NCBI RefSeq assembly: GCF_963675585.1
Contig: NZ_OY776411.1
Coordinates: 315,001-379,000, forward strand
Length of the DNA: 64,000 nt
DNA from: an uncultured Draconibacterium sp.
Lineage (GTDB): Bacteria; Bacteroidota; Bacteroidia; Bacteroidales; Prolixibacteraceae
Direction: 5' to 3'
Part shown: piece after piece, positions 19,341 through 27,230 of the stretch
Position numbering within the stretch: position 1 is the first letter of the stretch
Layout: each line of letters starts with the position of its first letter
Position numbers and translations under genes: made by a program
Notes under the pieces: model-generated
What the model was told of the DNA's origin: nothing
What the model saw: only the letters and a program-made list of their open reading frames with translations
The model's database searches: none

Positions 19341-19820
19341 ATGGAAAGAATTGCCATATTTCCGGGATCGTTTGATCCCTTTACAATTGGACACGAATCA
19401 ATCGTTCGCCGTGCCATTTCAATGTTCGATAAAATTTATATAATGATTGGTTTTAATGCCAACAAAACATCCTTTTTCCCAATAGAAAAGCGGTTGAAAT
19501 GGATCAATCAGGTTTTTAAGGATGAAAGCACGGTAAGTGTTCGCTTGCACGATGGCTTAACCGTTGATTTTTGCAAAGAAGTTGGTGCGCAATACATTCT
19601 ACGTGGTATTCGTACCTCCTCCGACTTTGAATACGAGCGTGCCATTGCGCAGATTAATAAAAAAATGCATCCCGAAATTGAATCGGTATTTTTGTTGACC
19701 TTACCGGAGCACACTCCTGTAAATGCAACAATCATTCGCGATATTGTTTCTCATGGCGGCGACGCCAGCATGTTTTTACCAAAAGGTTTAGACATGAGTG
19801 AGTTTAAAGTTCATAAGTAA
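19341..19820 (+). CDS. coaD: Pantetheine-phosphate adenylyltransferase
   Basis: A 159-residue enzyme that transfers AMP from ATP to 4'-phosphopantetheine, the penultimate step of coenzyme A synthesis in the cytoplasm. The N-terminal IAIFPGSFDPFTIGHESIV holds the (T/H)xGH nucleotidyltransferase motif; YILRGIRTSSDFEYE and the late NATIIRDIVSHGGD correspond to the conserved RGIR and SST-like signatures. Length is normal for the family (about 160). It has its own promoter and is followed, 16 bases after its stop codon, by a gene for an exported thioredoxin-fold protein. Confidence 0.97.
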   Translation: MERIAIFPGSFDPFTIGHESIVRRAISMFDKIYIMIGFNANKTSFFPIEKRLKWINQVFKDESTVSVRLHDGLTVDFCKEVGAQYILRGIRTSSDFEYERAIAQINKKMHPEIESVFLLTLPEHTPVNATIIRDIVSHGGDASMFLPKGLDMSEFKVHK

Positions 19821-19836
19821 GTTCAAAATTCTGCGG

Positions 19837-21246
19837 ATGCGTATTTACCTGGTTTTTGTTTTATTCTGTTTATTCCCCTTGTCTAATTTTGCCACAACAA
19901 TTAGCTGCTCAAATGCAGCATATGCGGGCAAGGAATTGCTTTTTTACAAACTCTCCGATCCCGTTTCAGGAGAAAAAGAACCGGCCTTTACTTTAACCTT
20001 CGACGCAGCGGGGAACGCCTCTGCTAATGTAAAATACAAACAAACCATATATGCCTTTTCCGAATTTGGCGTGTACAAAGGAATGCTTACCATTGAACCC
20101 GACAAGTCAATTACTCTAAAGCTTCCGCCATTCAGGGAGAAATCCTTTGCCAACCAAAAAAATCCCTATTTTACTCCGGTTTCATTTTGGTTTGTTACCG
20201 AATCAGGAAACCAACTTACTGACAAAATCAGCTCCTTTGAACAGGACCTGAATTTACTTACCGACAAGTATTTTAACCAGTTGTACTTTCAGCAAAACAA
20301 AACCATTTACGATTCACTCACACTGCAGCTGAACACGAAATATCCGGAAACTTCGCCAAAAGCGTTTGTTCTTCATAAAAATTTAAAAACAGAATTGGTA
20401 AGAGCTGATATTTTTCGCCTACGTCCCGTGGATTACTCTAAAATTTTTAACGAGATTCAGCCTGAATTCTGGACTCACGAAGCTTTTGTAACGCTGTTTG
20501 AAAAAACCTTTGAAGGGCAACTGAGCTTTTCGGCAAAAGCCATAAAAGGCAAAGAGGTGAATGCTGCTGTTGAAAAACAAGATGTGAATGCTTTGCTCAG
20601 TTTTACCAAAACAAAATACAAGGTTTCGGGGAAAATGGCTGAGTTGGTTTTGCTAAAATTATTGCACGACGGATTTTATTCGGGAGAATTTTCGCAAACA
20701 ACCATAGCCAACATGGTTTCGTCCAGTCTGTTTACTAACAATTCGAATCCCCTGATAAAAACAGCGGCTAAAAATGTCGCTGCCAAATTCTCATTTTTAC
20801 AAAAGGGCAGCCTTGCTCCCGAAATGTGTTTAACGGATTTAAGTGGAGTAAGACAGTGCACAAACGGAAATCAAACTAAATTTAAATACATTGTTTTTGC
20901 TGATGTTGAAACCGTGGTTTGTCAGGAACATTTAAAATACCTGAGCCGGATTAATGAGCTTTTTAACAAACATCTCGACATTTTTGTGGTTTTGCGTGAC
21001 ACCGACAAAAAAGGCATTGAAACATTTATGGAAGCAAACAAACTGCCGGGAGTACAAGTGGTCGATAGTAAAAACAGGTACATCGAGAAGTACAAAATCA
21101 GATCTTTCCCGCAATGTTTTTTGTTAAACGAAAAACACGAAATTACTTTTACCAATACAAATGCGCCACTCGATGGTTTCGAACAACAATTTGGAACTTA
21201 TCTCCGAAACGAATTGTTTATGCGTCAACGCAATCAATCGCAGTAA
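19837..21246 (+). CDS. Exported thioredoxin-fold protein lacking CXXC
   Basis: A 469-residue exported protein. The ATG at 19837 gives a clean signal peptide (YLVFVLFCLFPLSNFAT); an in-frame ATG at 19798 inside coaD would add 13 residues and is less likely. Residues ~30-340 are a helical and beta region that I do not recognise beyond similarity in layout to Bacteroidota TlpA-like proteins with a large N-terminal domain. The C-terminal ~130 residues look like a thioredoxin fold (KYIVFADVET, IFVVLRDTDKKG, KYKIRSFPQCFLLN with the cis-proline loop FPQ). The active-site CXXC is missing; only a single Cys remains in the corresponding helix (VVCQEHL). It is probably not a classical disulfide reductase. 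The 3' end overlaps the convergent Nudix gene. Confidence 0.6.
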   Translation: MRIYLVFVLFCLFPLSNFATTISCSNAAYAGKELLFYKLSDPVSGEKEPAFTLTFDAAGNASANVKYKQTIYAFSEFGVYKGMLTIEPDKSITLKLPPFREKSFANQKNPYFTPVSFWFVTESGNQLTDKISSFEQDLNLLTDKYFNQLYFQQNKTIYDSLTLQLNTKYPETSPKAFVLHKNLKTELVRADIFRLRPVDYSKIFNEIQPEFWTHEAFVTLFEKTFEGQLSFSAKAIKGKEVNAAVEKQDVNALLSFTKTKYKVSGKMAELVLLKLLHDGFYSGEFSQTTIANMVSSSLFTNNSNPLIKTAAKNVAAKFSFLQKGSLAPEMCLTDLSGVRQCTNGNQTKFKYIVFADVETVVCQEHLKYLSRINELFNKHLDIFVVLRDTDKKGIETFMEANKLPGVQVVDSKNRYIEKYKIRSFPQCFLLNEKHEITFTNTNAPLDGFEQQFGTYLRNELFMRQRNQSQ

Positions 21247-21860
21247 AGTTCGACGATTTGTTTTAAGTTCTCATAGGTATTTTCAAGTACTTCATTCAAT
21301 TCGTTCTTTTTAAACCAGCGAACTTCGCTTATACCTTCGTCCAATTGTGGAATGCCATTGTTTTCTCCACGATAATCCATTTCGTACCAAAAGGTTTCTT
21401 TAAAAATCCATTTCCCGAACGATTTTTTATACGGCGATTTATAAATATGAAAGGTAGATGGCAGTTTTTTTACAATAGTATGCCCCGAAATTCCGCATTC
21501 TTCTTCCACTTCGCGAATAGCTGCTTTGGCAGGAGTTTCTCCTTTATCGATTTTGCCTTTGGGTAAATCCCATTTGCCGTTGCGAAAAATAAAAAGCAAT
21601 TTATTATTCCTTCTGACGATTCCTCCGGCTGCATCTACGTTTATAAATGCAGATTTAAAATTTTTTAACAATTGCTCCGGCTTGTCATGTTCTAGAACAC
21701 TTTCTTGTTCGCCGGCATGAATAAACTTTTCCAACCAGTTCTTTACCCCTTTAACACTAGGGTTTTCAATAAATTCGGGCTTTGATTTACTTAATGTTAT
21801 TTTACTGGTTGTGGAAAATACAATCCTCTTTTCATTAAAAAAAACTTTATACTTTTGCAT
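21234..21860 (-). CDS. Nudix hydrolase
   Basis: A 208-residue protein with a Nudix domain in its C-terminal two thirds. The full Nudix box is present: GKIDKGETPAKAAIREVEEE followed by CGI, matching G-x5-E-x7-REUxEExGU. Before it lies GGIVRRNNKLLFIFRNGKWDLP. The N-terminal ~70 residues are extra and have no match I recognise. Substrate may be a nucleoside diphosphate derivative. The start codon lies 19 bases from the divergent pyrE ATG, so the pyrE -7 box sits inside this gene's first codons. The 3' end overlaps the preceding convergent gene by 13 bases. Confidence 0.9.
   Translation of the reverse strand: MQKYKVFFNEKRIVFSTTSKITLSKSKPEFIENPSVKGVKNWLEKFIHAGEQESVLEHDKPEQLLKNFKSAFINVDAAGGIVRRNNKLLFIFRNGKWDLPKGKIDKGETPAKAAIREVEEECGISGHTIVKKLPSTFHIYKSPYKKSFGKWIFKETFWYEMDYRGENNGIPQLDEGISEVRWFKKNELNEVLENTYENLKQIVELYCD
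21850..21857 (+). promoter_or_regulatory. -7 box of pyrE
   Basis: TACTTTTG matches TAnnTTTG and ends 22 bases before the pyrE ATG at 21880. It lies within the first codons of the divergent Nudix gene. No clear TTG is found at the usual upstream distance. Confidence 0.55.
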
Positions 21861-21879
21861 CGAATAAAAATTGCACGTT

Positions 21880-22512
21880 ATGGAATCTACTCAAATTGAA
21901 GTAACCAAAAAGTTACTCGAAATTAACACTATAAAGATACAACCTGACAATCCATTTACATGGGCTTCGGGCTGGAAATCTCCAATTTATTGCGATAACC
22001 GCAAAACGCTTTCGTATCCTGATACACGTTCTTATATCCGCGACAGATTTGTTGACCTGATTAAAGAAAAATATCCGGAAGCAGAAGTAATTGCCGGGGT
22101 TGCTACAGGAGCCATTGCCATTGGAGCTTTGGTTGCCGATCAATTGGGCTTACCATTTATTTACATCCGTTCGAAACCAAAAGGTCACGGTCTGGAAAAT
22201 TTAATTGAAGGCGATTTAAAACCTTTCCAAAAGGTAGTTATTGTTGAAGATTTGGTATCAACCGGAGTAAGCAGTTTAAAAGCAGCTGAAGCAGTAAATA
22301 ATTTTGGTGGAGATGTTATTGGAATGGTATCAATATTTACCTACAATTTTCCTTTAGCTAAAGAAAATTTCCAAAAAGCCGGTATCGAACTTACTTCACT
22401 CAGCCGTTACCAAATTCTTATCGATTTATCACTTGAGATGGGTGAAATTTCGCAAGATCAGGTTGAATCCTTAATGGAATGGCGAGAAGACCCTGCAAAC
22501 TGGGGAAAATAG
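21880..22512 (+). CDS. pyrE: Orotate phosphoribosyltransferase
   Basis: A 210-residue enzyme of pyrimidine synthesis, joining orotate to PRPP to give OMP. The ATG at 21880 is preferred over a TTG three codons upstream because it follows the -7 box at the usual spacing. Visible motifs are WASGWKSPIYCDNRK near the N-terminus, the flexible loop SKPKGHG and the PRPP-binding VVIVEDLVSTGVSSL. Length fits PyrE. An intrinsic terminator follows directly at 22541-22565, so it is probably monocistronic. Confidence 0.96.
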   Translation: MESTQIEVTKKLLEINTIKIQPDNPFTWASGWKSPIYCDNRKTLSYPDTRSYIRDRFVDLIKEKYPEAEVIAGVATGAIAIGALVADQLGLPFIYIRSKPKGHGLENLIEGDLKPFQKVVIVEDLVSTGVSSLKAAEAVNNFGGDVIGMVSIFTYNFPLAKENFQKAGIELTSLSRYQILIDLSLEMGEISQDQVESLMEWREDPANWGK

Positions 22513-22540
22513 AAGATCATTTTTTACAGCAAGTAATATA

Positions 22541-22565
22541 TCCCGCCTTGTGCGGGATTTTTTTT
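22541..22565 (+). terminator. Intrinsic terminator of pyrE
   Basis: Perfect 6-bp stem TCCCGC / GCGGGA around a 5-base loop (CTTGT), followed by eight T residues, 28 bases after the pyrE stop codon. Confidence 0.85.
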
Positions 22566-22641
22566 GATACCCGACTTAAGATCTGTCTTTTAATTTGAAC
22601 AAATTGGAACAGTTAAACGTACCGGGATAAATACCAGAATT

Positions 22642-23091
22642 ATGGGAGTAAATAAATACGTTAGCCAGGTTAAAGAAATCAATCACAACCAACAAGTGGT
22701 TTTTAACTACTTATCTAATTTCGAAAACCTTTCAACTTATCTGAATTCAGGGTTGATTGAAAAAATTACTGAAAAAGTTCCTCAGATTAAAATTACTGAT
22801 TTCGAATCGGACCAGGATTCGTGTAAGTTTAATATTACCGGGCTGGGTGTTGCCGAAATAAAAATTGTAAATCGCGAGCCGTTTAAAACCATAAAAGTGG
22901 AAAGCTCGGGCGGATTACCACTGAGTTTTACATTCTGGATTCAATTGATGCCCATTGATCAGTACAGCACAAAAATGCGCCTGACATTGCATGCCGAAAT
23001 GAGTATGATGATAAAAATGATGGCAGGAAGTAAACTGGAAGAAGGCATTGATCAATTGGCAGATACTTTATCAAAATTACCGTACCAGTAA
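22642..23091 (+). CDS. SRPBCC (START-like) family protein
   Basis: A 149-residue small protein with the layout of the SRPBCC hydrophobic-cavity fold: an N-terminal strand and helix (QVVFNYLSNFENLSTYL, the usual ...VW..l.d...l..W region), central antiparallel strands ending in KMRLTLHAEMSMM, and a long C-terminal helix (LEEGIDQLADTLSKL). No signal peptide. Members bind lipids or other hydrophobic ligands, or serve as cyclases; no specific function can be given. It stands alone between the pyrE terminator and the convergent birA. Confidence 0.7.
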   Translation: MGVNKYVSQVKEINHNQQVVFNYLSNFENLSTYLNSGLIEKITEKVPQIKITDFESDQDSCKFNITGLGVAEIKIVNREPFKTIKVESSGGLPLSFTFWIQLMPIDQYSTKMRLTLHAEMSMMIKMMAGSKLEEGIDQLADTLSKLPYQ

Positions 23092-23184
23092 AAGTGGTGG
23101 TCTTTCACCTGTGGTCTCGGGTTCAGCCGGTGATTATCGTTTCGTTATTGAGCAGGCGAACCTGAAGTCACCAACTCAAACTAT

Positions 23185-23925
23185 TTAAATTACAAACTCT
23201 ACTTCTTTAAACATAAATTCGGCCATTTCGCCTAATTTTTGTTCCAGCTGTAATTGCCCGAATTCTCCAATCCCTATAATCCGTGCTTCAAAATCTGTTG
23301 CTTCTTTGCGGAACCAACTCCATTCGTTGTACCTAAAAAGTTGAGACAGATAGTAGTTCTGAATCTTCTCAAAATTCCCTTCCCTTAATTCGTCCCACAA
23401 AAGATAAAAGTGCTTAAGGTACTCGTTTAAAACCTCTTGCACATCGTATTCCTTGCCGGTTATTTGCTTTAACGAAACCGGATTTGGTGCATTCGAAACA
23501 AACACTTCCTGATTTAAATTAACACCGATTCCAACAATTGTTGAAGCGAGCGAACTCCCTTTGATTGTATTTTCGATTAAGATACCGGCTACTTTTTTAT
23601 GTCCGATATAAATATCGTTGGGCCACTTAATTTTCACATTCGGAATCTCCATTTGCAAGGTTTCGAGCAAAGCCAGACTCACCAATTTTGAGATATAAAA
23701 TTGTTTGCCGGCTTCCACAAAACCGGGATATAAGATTTGGCTAAACAACAGGTTCTTTTCTGCTTCACTTTCCCAAAAATTACCTTGTTGCCCTTTGCCG
23801 CTATTCTGATACTGTGCCAAAACGACAGTACCCTCTCCTGCCTTGTCCGCAATCAGTTGCTTGGCATAGTTGTTGGTACTATCCACCTCATTTAAAACGA
23901 TAATATTTTTGTCAGTTAAAAACAT
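23185..23925 (-). CDS. birA: Biotin--[acetyl-CoA-carboxylase] ligase
   Basis: A 246-residue biotin protein ligase without an N-terminal DNA-binding domain (class I, so not a repressor). It activates biotin with ATP and attaches it to the carboxyl carrier protein. Motifs: VDSTNNYAK near residue 14, the biotinyl-AMP loop NSGKGQQGNFW (family GRGRxGRxW, here with K and Q substitutions), KWPNDIYI and KKVAGILIE, and the GIGVNLN strand. The small C-terminal SH3-like domain seems present. A -7 box lies just upstream. Its gene is divergent from rsfS. Confidence 0.95.
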   Translation of the reverse strand: MFLTDKNIIVLNEVDSTNNYAKQLIADKAGEGTVVLAQYQNSGKGQQGNFWESEAEKNLLFSQILYPGFVEAGKQFYISKLVSLALLETLQMEIPNVKIKWPNDIYIGHKKVAGILIENTIKGSSLASTIVGIGVNLNQEVFVSNAPNPVSLKQITGKEYDVQEVLNEYLKHFYLLWDELREGNFEKIQNYYLSQLFRYNEWSWFRKEATDFEARIIGIGEFGQLQLEQKLGEMAEFMFKEVEFVI

Positions 23926-23933
23926 TTAAGATT

Positions 23934-23941
23934 CAAAAGTA
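23934..23941 (-). promoter_or_regulatory. -7 box of birA
   Basis: On the minus strand TACTTTTG matches TAnnTTTG and ends 8 bases before the birA ATG (23925), implying a very short leader. Confidence 0.45.
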
Positions 23942-23979
23942 AACCATTCTTTCAGAAAATGGTTAATGGACAAAAAGAT

Positions 23980-23987
23980 TATCTTTG
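23980..23987 (+). promoter_or_regulatory. -7 box of the rsfS-ftsH operon
   Basis: TATCTTTG matches TAnnTTTG, ending 19 bases before the rsfS ATG at 24007. No strong TTG at -33. Confidence 0.5.
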
Positions 23988-24006
23988 TAGGGCACAATAA
24001 TATTAT

Positions 24007-24378
24007 ATGAAGCAGAAAACGGAAGAAACGAAAATTTTAAGAGAAGCAATACTTGAAGGCATACATAGAATTAAAGGAAAAAAAATTACAATTGTTGACT
24101 TAGAAAGTATACAACATACAGAATGTGGACATTTTATAATCTGCCACGGAACATCTTCTACCCAGGTTACATCAATTGCTCATTCAGTTGAAGAAACAGT
24201 AAAAGAAATTACAGGTGAAGAAGTTTGGCATAGAGACGGTTACCGAAATGCACTTTGGATTTTAATCGACTACGGAGATGTAATGGTACATGTTTTTCAG
24301 GAAGAAGCCAGGGATTTTTACAACCTGGAAGGCCTTTGGGCCGACGCAAAAATTACAAACATTGAAGACGAGAATTAA
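24007..24378 (+). CDS. rsfS: Ribosomal silencing factor
   Basis: A 123-residue RsfS (Iojap/YbeB) protein that binds ribosomal protein uL14 and blocks subunit joining in starved cells. Typical features: an N-terminal helix ILREAILEGIHRIKGK, the strand ITIVDLESI, the central FIICHGTSSTQVTSIA, and the late W(H)RDGYRNALWILIDYGDVMVHVFQ, ending FYNLEGLWADA. Length is normal. It is first in the order rsfS-ftsH-LUD-cdsA-pssA and ends 7 bases before ftsH. Confidence 0.96.
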   Translation: MKQKTEETKILREAILEGIHRIKGKKITIVDLESIQHTECGHFIICHGTSSTQVTSIAHSVEETVKEITGEEVWHRDGYRNALWILIDYGDVMVHVFQEEARDFYNLEGLWADAKITNIEDEN

Positions 24379-24385
24379 TCACGAC

Positions 24386-26467
24386 ATGACAGATAATAAA
24401 AATAACAATAATCAAAAAGATCAGAATAACCTGAACAATCCATTTGGTCGATTTAATCCCAATAAAAAAGGTGATGGGAAAGCACCCAAATTTAATGCGT
24501 ATTGGATTTACGGAATTATTGCCATTGTTTTTTTGGTTGTACAGCTTTATGTAAGCAACAGCCGTGGACCGGTTGAAACTCGATGGGACAACATTTTGAA
24601 TATGTTGGCAAGCAACGATATTGAACGTATTGTTGTAGTAAATGAAGAAGTCGCTCAAATTTACATCAAAAAAGACAGGCTTAAAAACTACGAACCTGAA
24701 TTTGAAGGGAATTTCTCGAAACCGGCAGAAATTGGTCCTCACTTCTCATACAACATCGGACCGGTTGAAAATTTTGCCAACGATTTGAACAATGCACAGG
24801 AAGGCATATCAGACAAAATACATCCGGAATATAAAAAGGAAACCAATTGGGCCCGCGATATTATTTGGTCAATCGGCCCATTTGTATTAATAATATTGCT
24901 TTGGTGGTGGATCTTCCGTAGAATGAGCAAAGGTGGTGCCGGCGGAGGTGCCGGGGGTATTTTTAATGTTGGGAAATCGCAGGCTAAAGTATTTGATAAA
25001 GACCAAAAAGTATCGACAAATTTTAAAGATGTTGCGGGTTTAGCGGAAGCAAAACAAGAGGTTGAAGAAATTGTTGAGTTTTTAAGAAGCCCGGCAAAAT
25101 ATACAAAACTGGGAGGTAAAATACCCAAAGGAGCATTATTGGTTGGCCCTCCCGGAACCGGTAAAACCTTACTGGCGAAAGCCGTAGCAGGCGAAGCAAA
25201 TGTTCCGTTTTTCTCGATGTCGGGTTCCGATTTTGTGGAGATGTTTGTGGGAGTTGGAGCTTCTCGTGTGCGCGATTTATTTAAGCAAGCCAAAGAAAAA
25301 GCACCTTGTATTATTTTTATCGACGAAATTGATGCCATTGGACGTGCACGTGGAAGGAACCCCAACATGGGATCGAACGATGAGCGCGAAAATACACTTA
25401 ACCAGTTGCTTACCGAAATGGATGGTTTCGATACCAACAGTGGGGTAATCATATTGGCAGCGACCAACCGTGCCGACATTCTCGACCGCGCCTTAATGCG
25501 AGCCGGACGATTCGACAGACAAATACATGTTGAATTGCCTGATTTAAATGAACGTGCCGAAATCTTTAACGTGCATTTACGTCCGTTAAAATTAAACGAG
25601 GACGCAAAAGTTGAATTCTTATCCAAACAAACTCCGGGATTTTCAGGAGCTGATATTGCAAATGTATGTAACGAAGCAGCATTAATAGCAGCCCGTAAAA
25701 ACCGCGAATCGGTTACAAAACAAGATTTCCTTGATGCTGTTGACCGAATTATCGGTGGTTTGGAAAAGAAAAATAAAATTATTTCTCAGGAAGAAAAGAA
25801 AACGATTGCTTTCCACGAAGCCGGACATGCTACCATTAGCTGGTTACTGGAACATGCACATCCGCTGGTAAAAGTAACCATTGTACCGCGAGGTAAAGCG
25901 TTGGGTGCTGCCTGGTATTTACCCGAAGAACGTTCGATTACAACAAAAGATCAGCTGCTCGACGAAATGGCATCGGCCCTTGGTGGACGTGCTGCAGAAG
26001 AAATTATTTTTAATAAAATATCTTCCGGTGCTCAAAACGATTTAGAAAAAGTTACCAAACAAGCTTATGCAATGGTAAGTATTTTCGGGATGAGTGAAAA
26101 AGTTGGCAATGTGAGTTTTTACGACTCAACAGGCCAGTCGGATTACTCGTTTACCAAACCGTATAGCGAAAAAACAGCAGAACTGATTGACGAGGAAGTA
26201 AAAATCATCATCGACAATCAATACATTCGGGCCAAGCAAATATTAAGCGACAATGCAGAAGGGCATAAAAAATTAGCCAACCTGCTTTTAGAGCGAGAAG
26301 TAATTTTCAGCGAAGACCTTGAAGAAATTTTTGGCAAACGCCCTTGGGATACCAAACATGTAATTCCTGAAAATGGAAATGTTGCAAAAGACGACGCCAG
26401 GGAAATTGCTGAAAAACCGAAGAAAAAAAAGAAAAAAGATTCGGAACAAGAATCGACAACTGAATAA
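24386..26467 (+). CDS. ftsH: ATP-dependent zinc metalloprotease FtsH
   Basis: A 693-residue inner-membrane AAA protease. The ATG at 24386 after rsfS gives an Asn-rich cytosolic start; the longer frame overlapping rsfS is not credible. Two membrane helices (residues ~37-53 and ~155-172) flank a periplasmic domain. The AAA module has Walker A GPPGTGKT (~254-261), Walker B IIFIDEIDAIG and the second-region RAGRFDRQ. The protease part has the zinc motif HEAGH (~477). The C-terminus ends in a Lys-rich then acidic tail (PKKKKKKDSEQE). It degrades membrane and regulatory proteins. Confidence 0.97.
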   Translation: MTDNKNNNNQKDQNNLNNPFGRFNPNKKGDGKAPKFNAYWIYGIIAIVFLVVQLYVSNSRGPVETRWDNILNMLASNDIERIVVVNEEVAQIYIKKDRLKNYEPEFEGNFSKPAEIGPHFSYNIGPVENFANDLNNAQEGISDKIHPEYKKETNWARDIIWSIGPFVLIILLWWWIFRRMSKGGAGGGAGGIFNVGKSQAKVFDKDQKVSTNFKDVAGLAEAKQEVEEIVEFLRSPAKYTKLGGKIPKGALLVGPPGTGKTLLAKAVAGEANVPFFSMSGSDFVEMFVGVGASRVRDLFKQAKEKAPCIIFIDEIDAIGRARGRNPNMGSNDERENTLNQLLTEMDGFDTNSGVIILAATNRADILDRALMRAGRFDRQIHVELPDLNERAEIFNVHLRPLKLNEDAKVEFLSKQTPGFSGADIANVCNEAALIAARKNRESVTKQDFLDAVDRIIGGLEKKNKIISQEEKKTIAFHEAGHATISWLLEHAHPLVKVTIVPRGKALGAAWYLPEERSITTKDQLLDEMASALGGRAAEEIIFNKISSGAQNDLEKVTKQAYAMVSIFGMSEKVGNVSFYDSTGQSDYSFTKPYSEKTAELIDEEVKIIIDNQYIRAKQILSDNAEGHKKLANLLLEREVIFSEDLEEIFGKRPWDTKHVIPENGNVAKDDAREIAEKPKKKKKKDSEQESTTE

Positions 26468-27082
26468 ATGAGTAAGGCGCGGCAGGAAATATTGAACAAG
26501 CTAAAAAATGCTGTTCACCCCCAGCCGGAAAAGCCGGACTTTGATGCTCCCGTTTATTTTTCTATTGATCAACCTTTGGATCTTGTATTCAAAGAAAATC
26601 TGGAAAAAGTAAACGGGAGTGTTTATATATGCGAATCAGAAGAAGAGTTAATCAGCGAGATTAAAGCTTTTCTTTCAACATACAATCCGGAAAACATTGC
26701 ATGTGCAGAATCCGGTCTACGTCAATTTCTGACATCAAACAATATTCAACTTTCACTAAGCAAAGAAGCTTCAGAGACAACCGAAATTGGAATAACCACT
26801 TGTGAGTTTCTGGTTGCACACACAGGATCGGTAATGGTGAGCTCGGCCATAGAAGGGGCTCGTCAATCGTTTGTTTATCCTCCGGTTCACCTTGTAATTG
26901 CACGAAAAAATCAAATTGTTGATTATCTTCGGAGCGCCTATACGGAAATTCAGTTAAAATACGGAGAAAAACTTCCTTCGCAAATTACGCTGATAACCGG
27001 GCCCAGCCGAACAGCTGACATAGAAAAAACATTGGTTCTTGGGGCGCATGGGCCACGCGAATTAAAAGTATATATTTATTAA
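26468..27082 (+). CDS. LUD-domain (LutC/DUF162-like) protein
   Basis: A 204-residue protein starting directly at the ftsH stop codon. It has the LUD fold pattern: ARQEILNKLKNAV at the start, a central acidic/nucleotide-like region, then GITTCEFLVAHTGSVMVSS, VHLVIARKNQIV and the late LITGPSRTADIEKTLVLGAHGP, typical of LutC/YkgG proteins that take part in lactate oxidation. No LutA or LutB is nearby; in many Bacteroidota a lone LUD gene sits between ftsH and cdsA, so its role may differ from lactate use. Confidence 0.88.
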   Translation: MSKARQEILNKLKNAVHPQPEKPDFDAPVYFSIDQPLDLVFKENLEKVNGSVYICESEEELISEIKAFLSTYNPENIACAESGLRQFLTSNNIQLSLSKEASETTEIGITTCEFLVAHTGSVMVSSAIEGARQSFVYPPVHLVIARKNQIVDYLRSAYTEIQLKYGEKLPSQITLITGPSRTADIEKTLVLGAHGPRELKVYIY

Positions 27083-27087
27083 CTTTG
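27080..27087 (+). promoter_or_regulatory. -7 box upstream of cdsA
   Basis: TAACTTTG matches TAnnTTTG and overlaps the stop codon of the LUD gene. It lies 8 bases before a small open frame (27096) and about 135 bases before the cdsA GTG, so cdsA-pssA may have a separate transcript with a leader that contains the small frame. Confidence 0.5.
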
Positions 27088-27095
27088 CACAATTA

Positions 27096-27230
27096 ATGAA
27101 AGTTGAAATAAGAAAACCAACAGCTTCAGAACATAAATCTAATATGACCAAAAATAGAACATCAAATTTACGCGAGAACAAAGATATACTTCTGAAAAAT
27201 GTAGCACTCAAAACATACCAAGGTGAGTAA
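27096..27230 (+). CDS. Small open frame (44 aa) overlapping the cdsA start
   Basis: An ATG at 27096 opens 44 codons (starting MKVEIRKPTASEHKSN), ending in TAA at 27228-27230. The cdsA start GTG at 27223 lies inside its last codons, an arrangement typical of translational coupling. The product would be basic and polar, with no recognised domain. It follows the -7 box so closely that its message would be almost leaderless. It may be a coupling or leader peptide, or a chance frame. Confidence 0.35.
   Translation: MKVEIRKPTASEHKSNMTKNRTSNLRENKDILLKNVALKTYQGE

Noticed and set aside
24290-24385. N-terminal extension of FtsH overlapping rsfS
   Set aside because: The added residues are the out-of-frame translation of rsfS; the ATG at 24386 gives a normal FtsH start.
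24739-25626. A 295-codon open frame on the minus strand opposite ftsH
   Set aside because: It is fully antisense to the conserved AAA module of ftsH, has a low-complexity serine-rich translation and no promoter or recognisable domain; it is a shadow frame.
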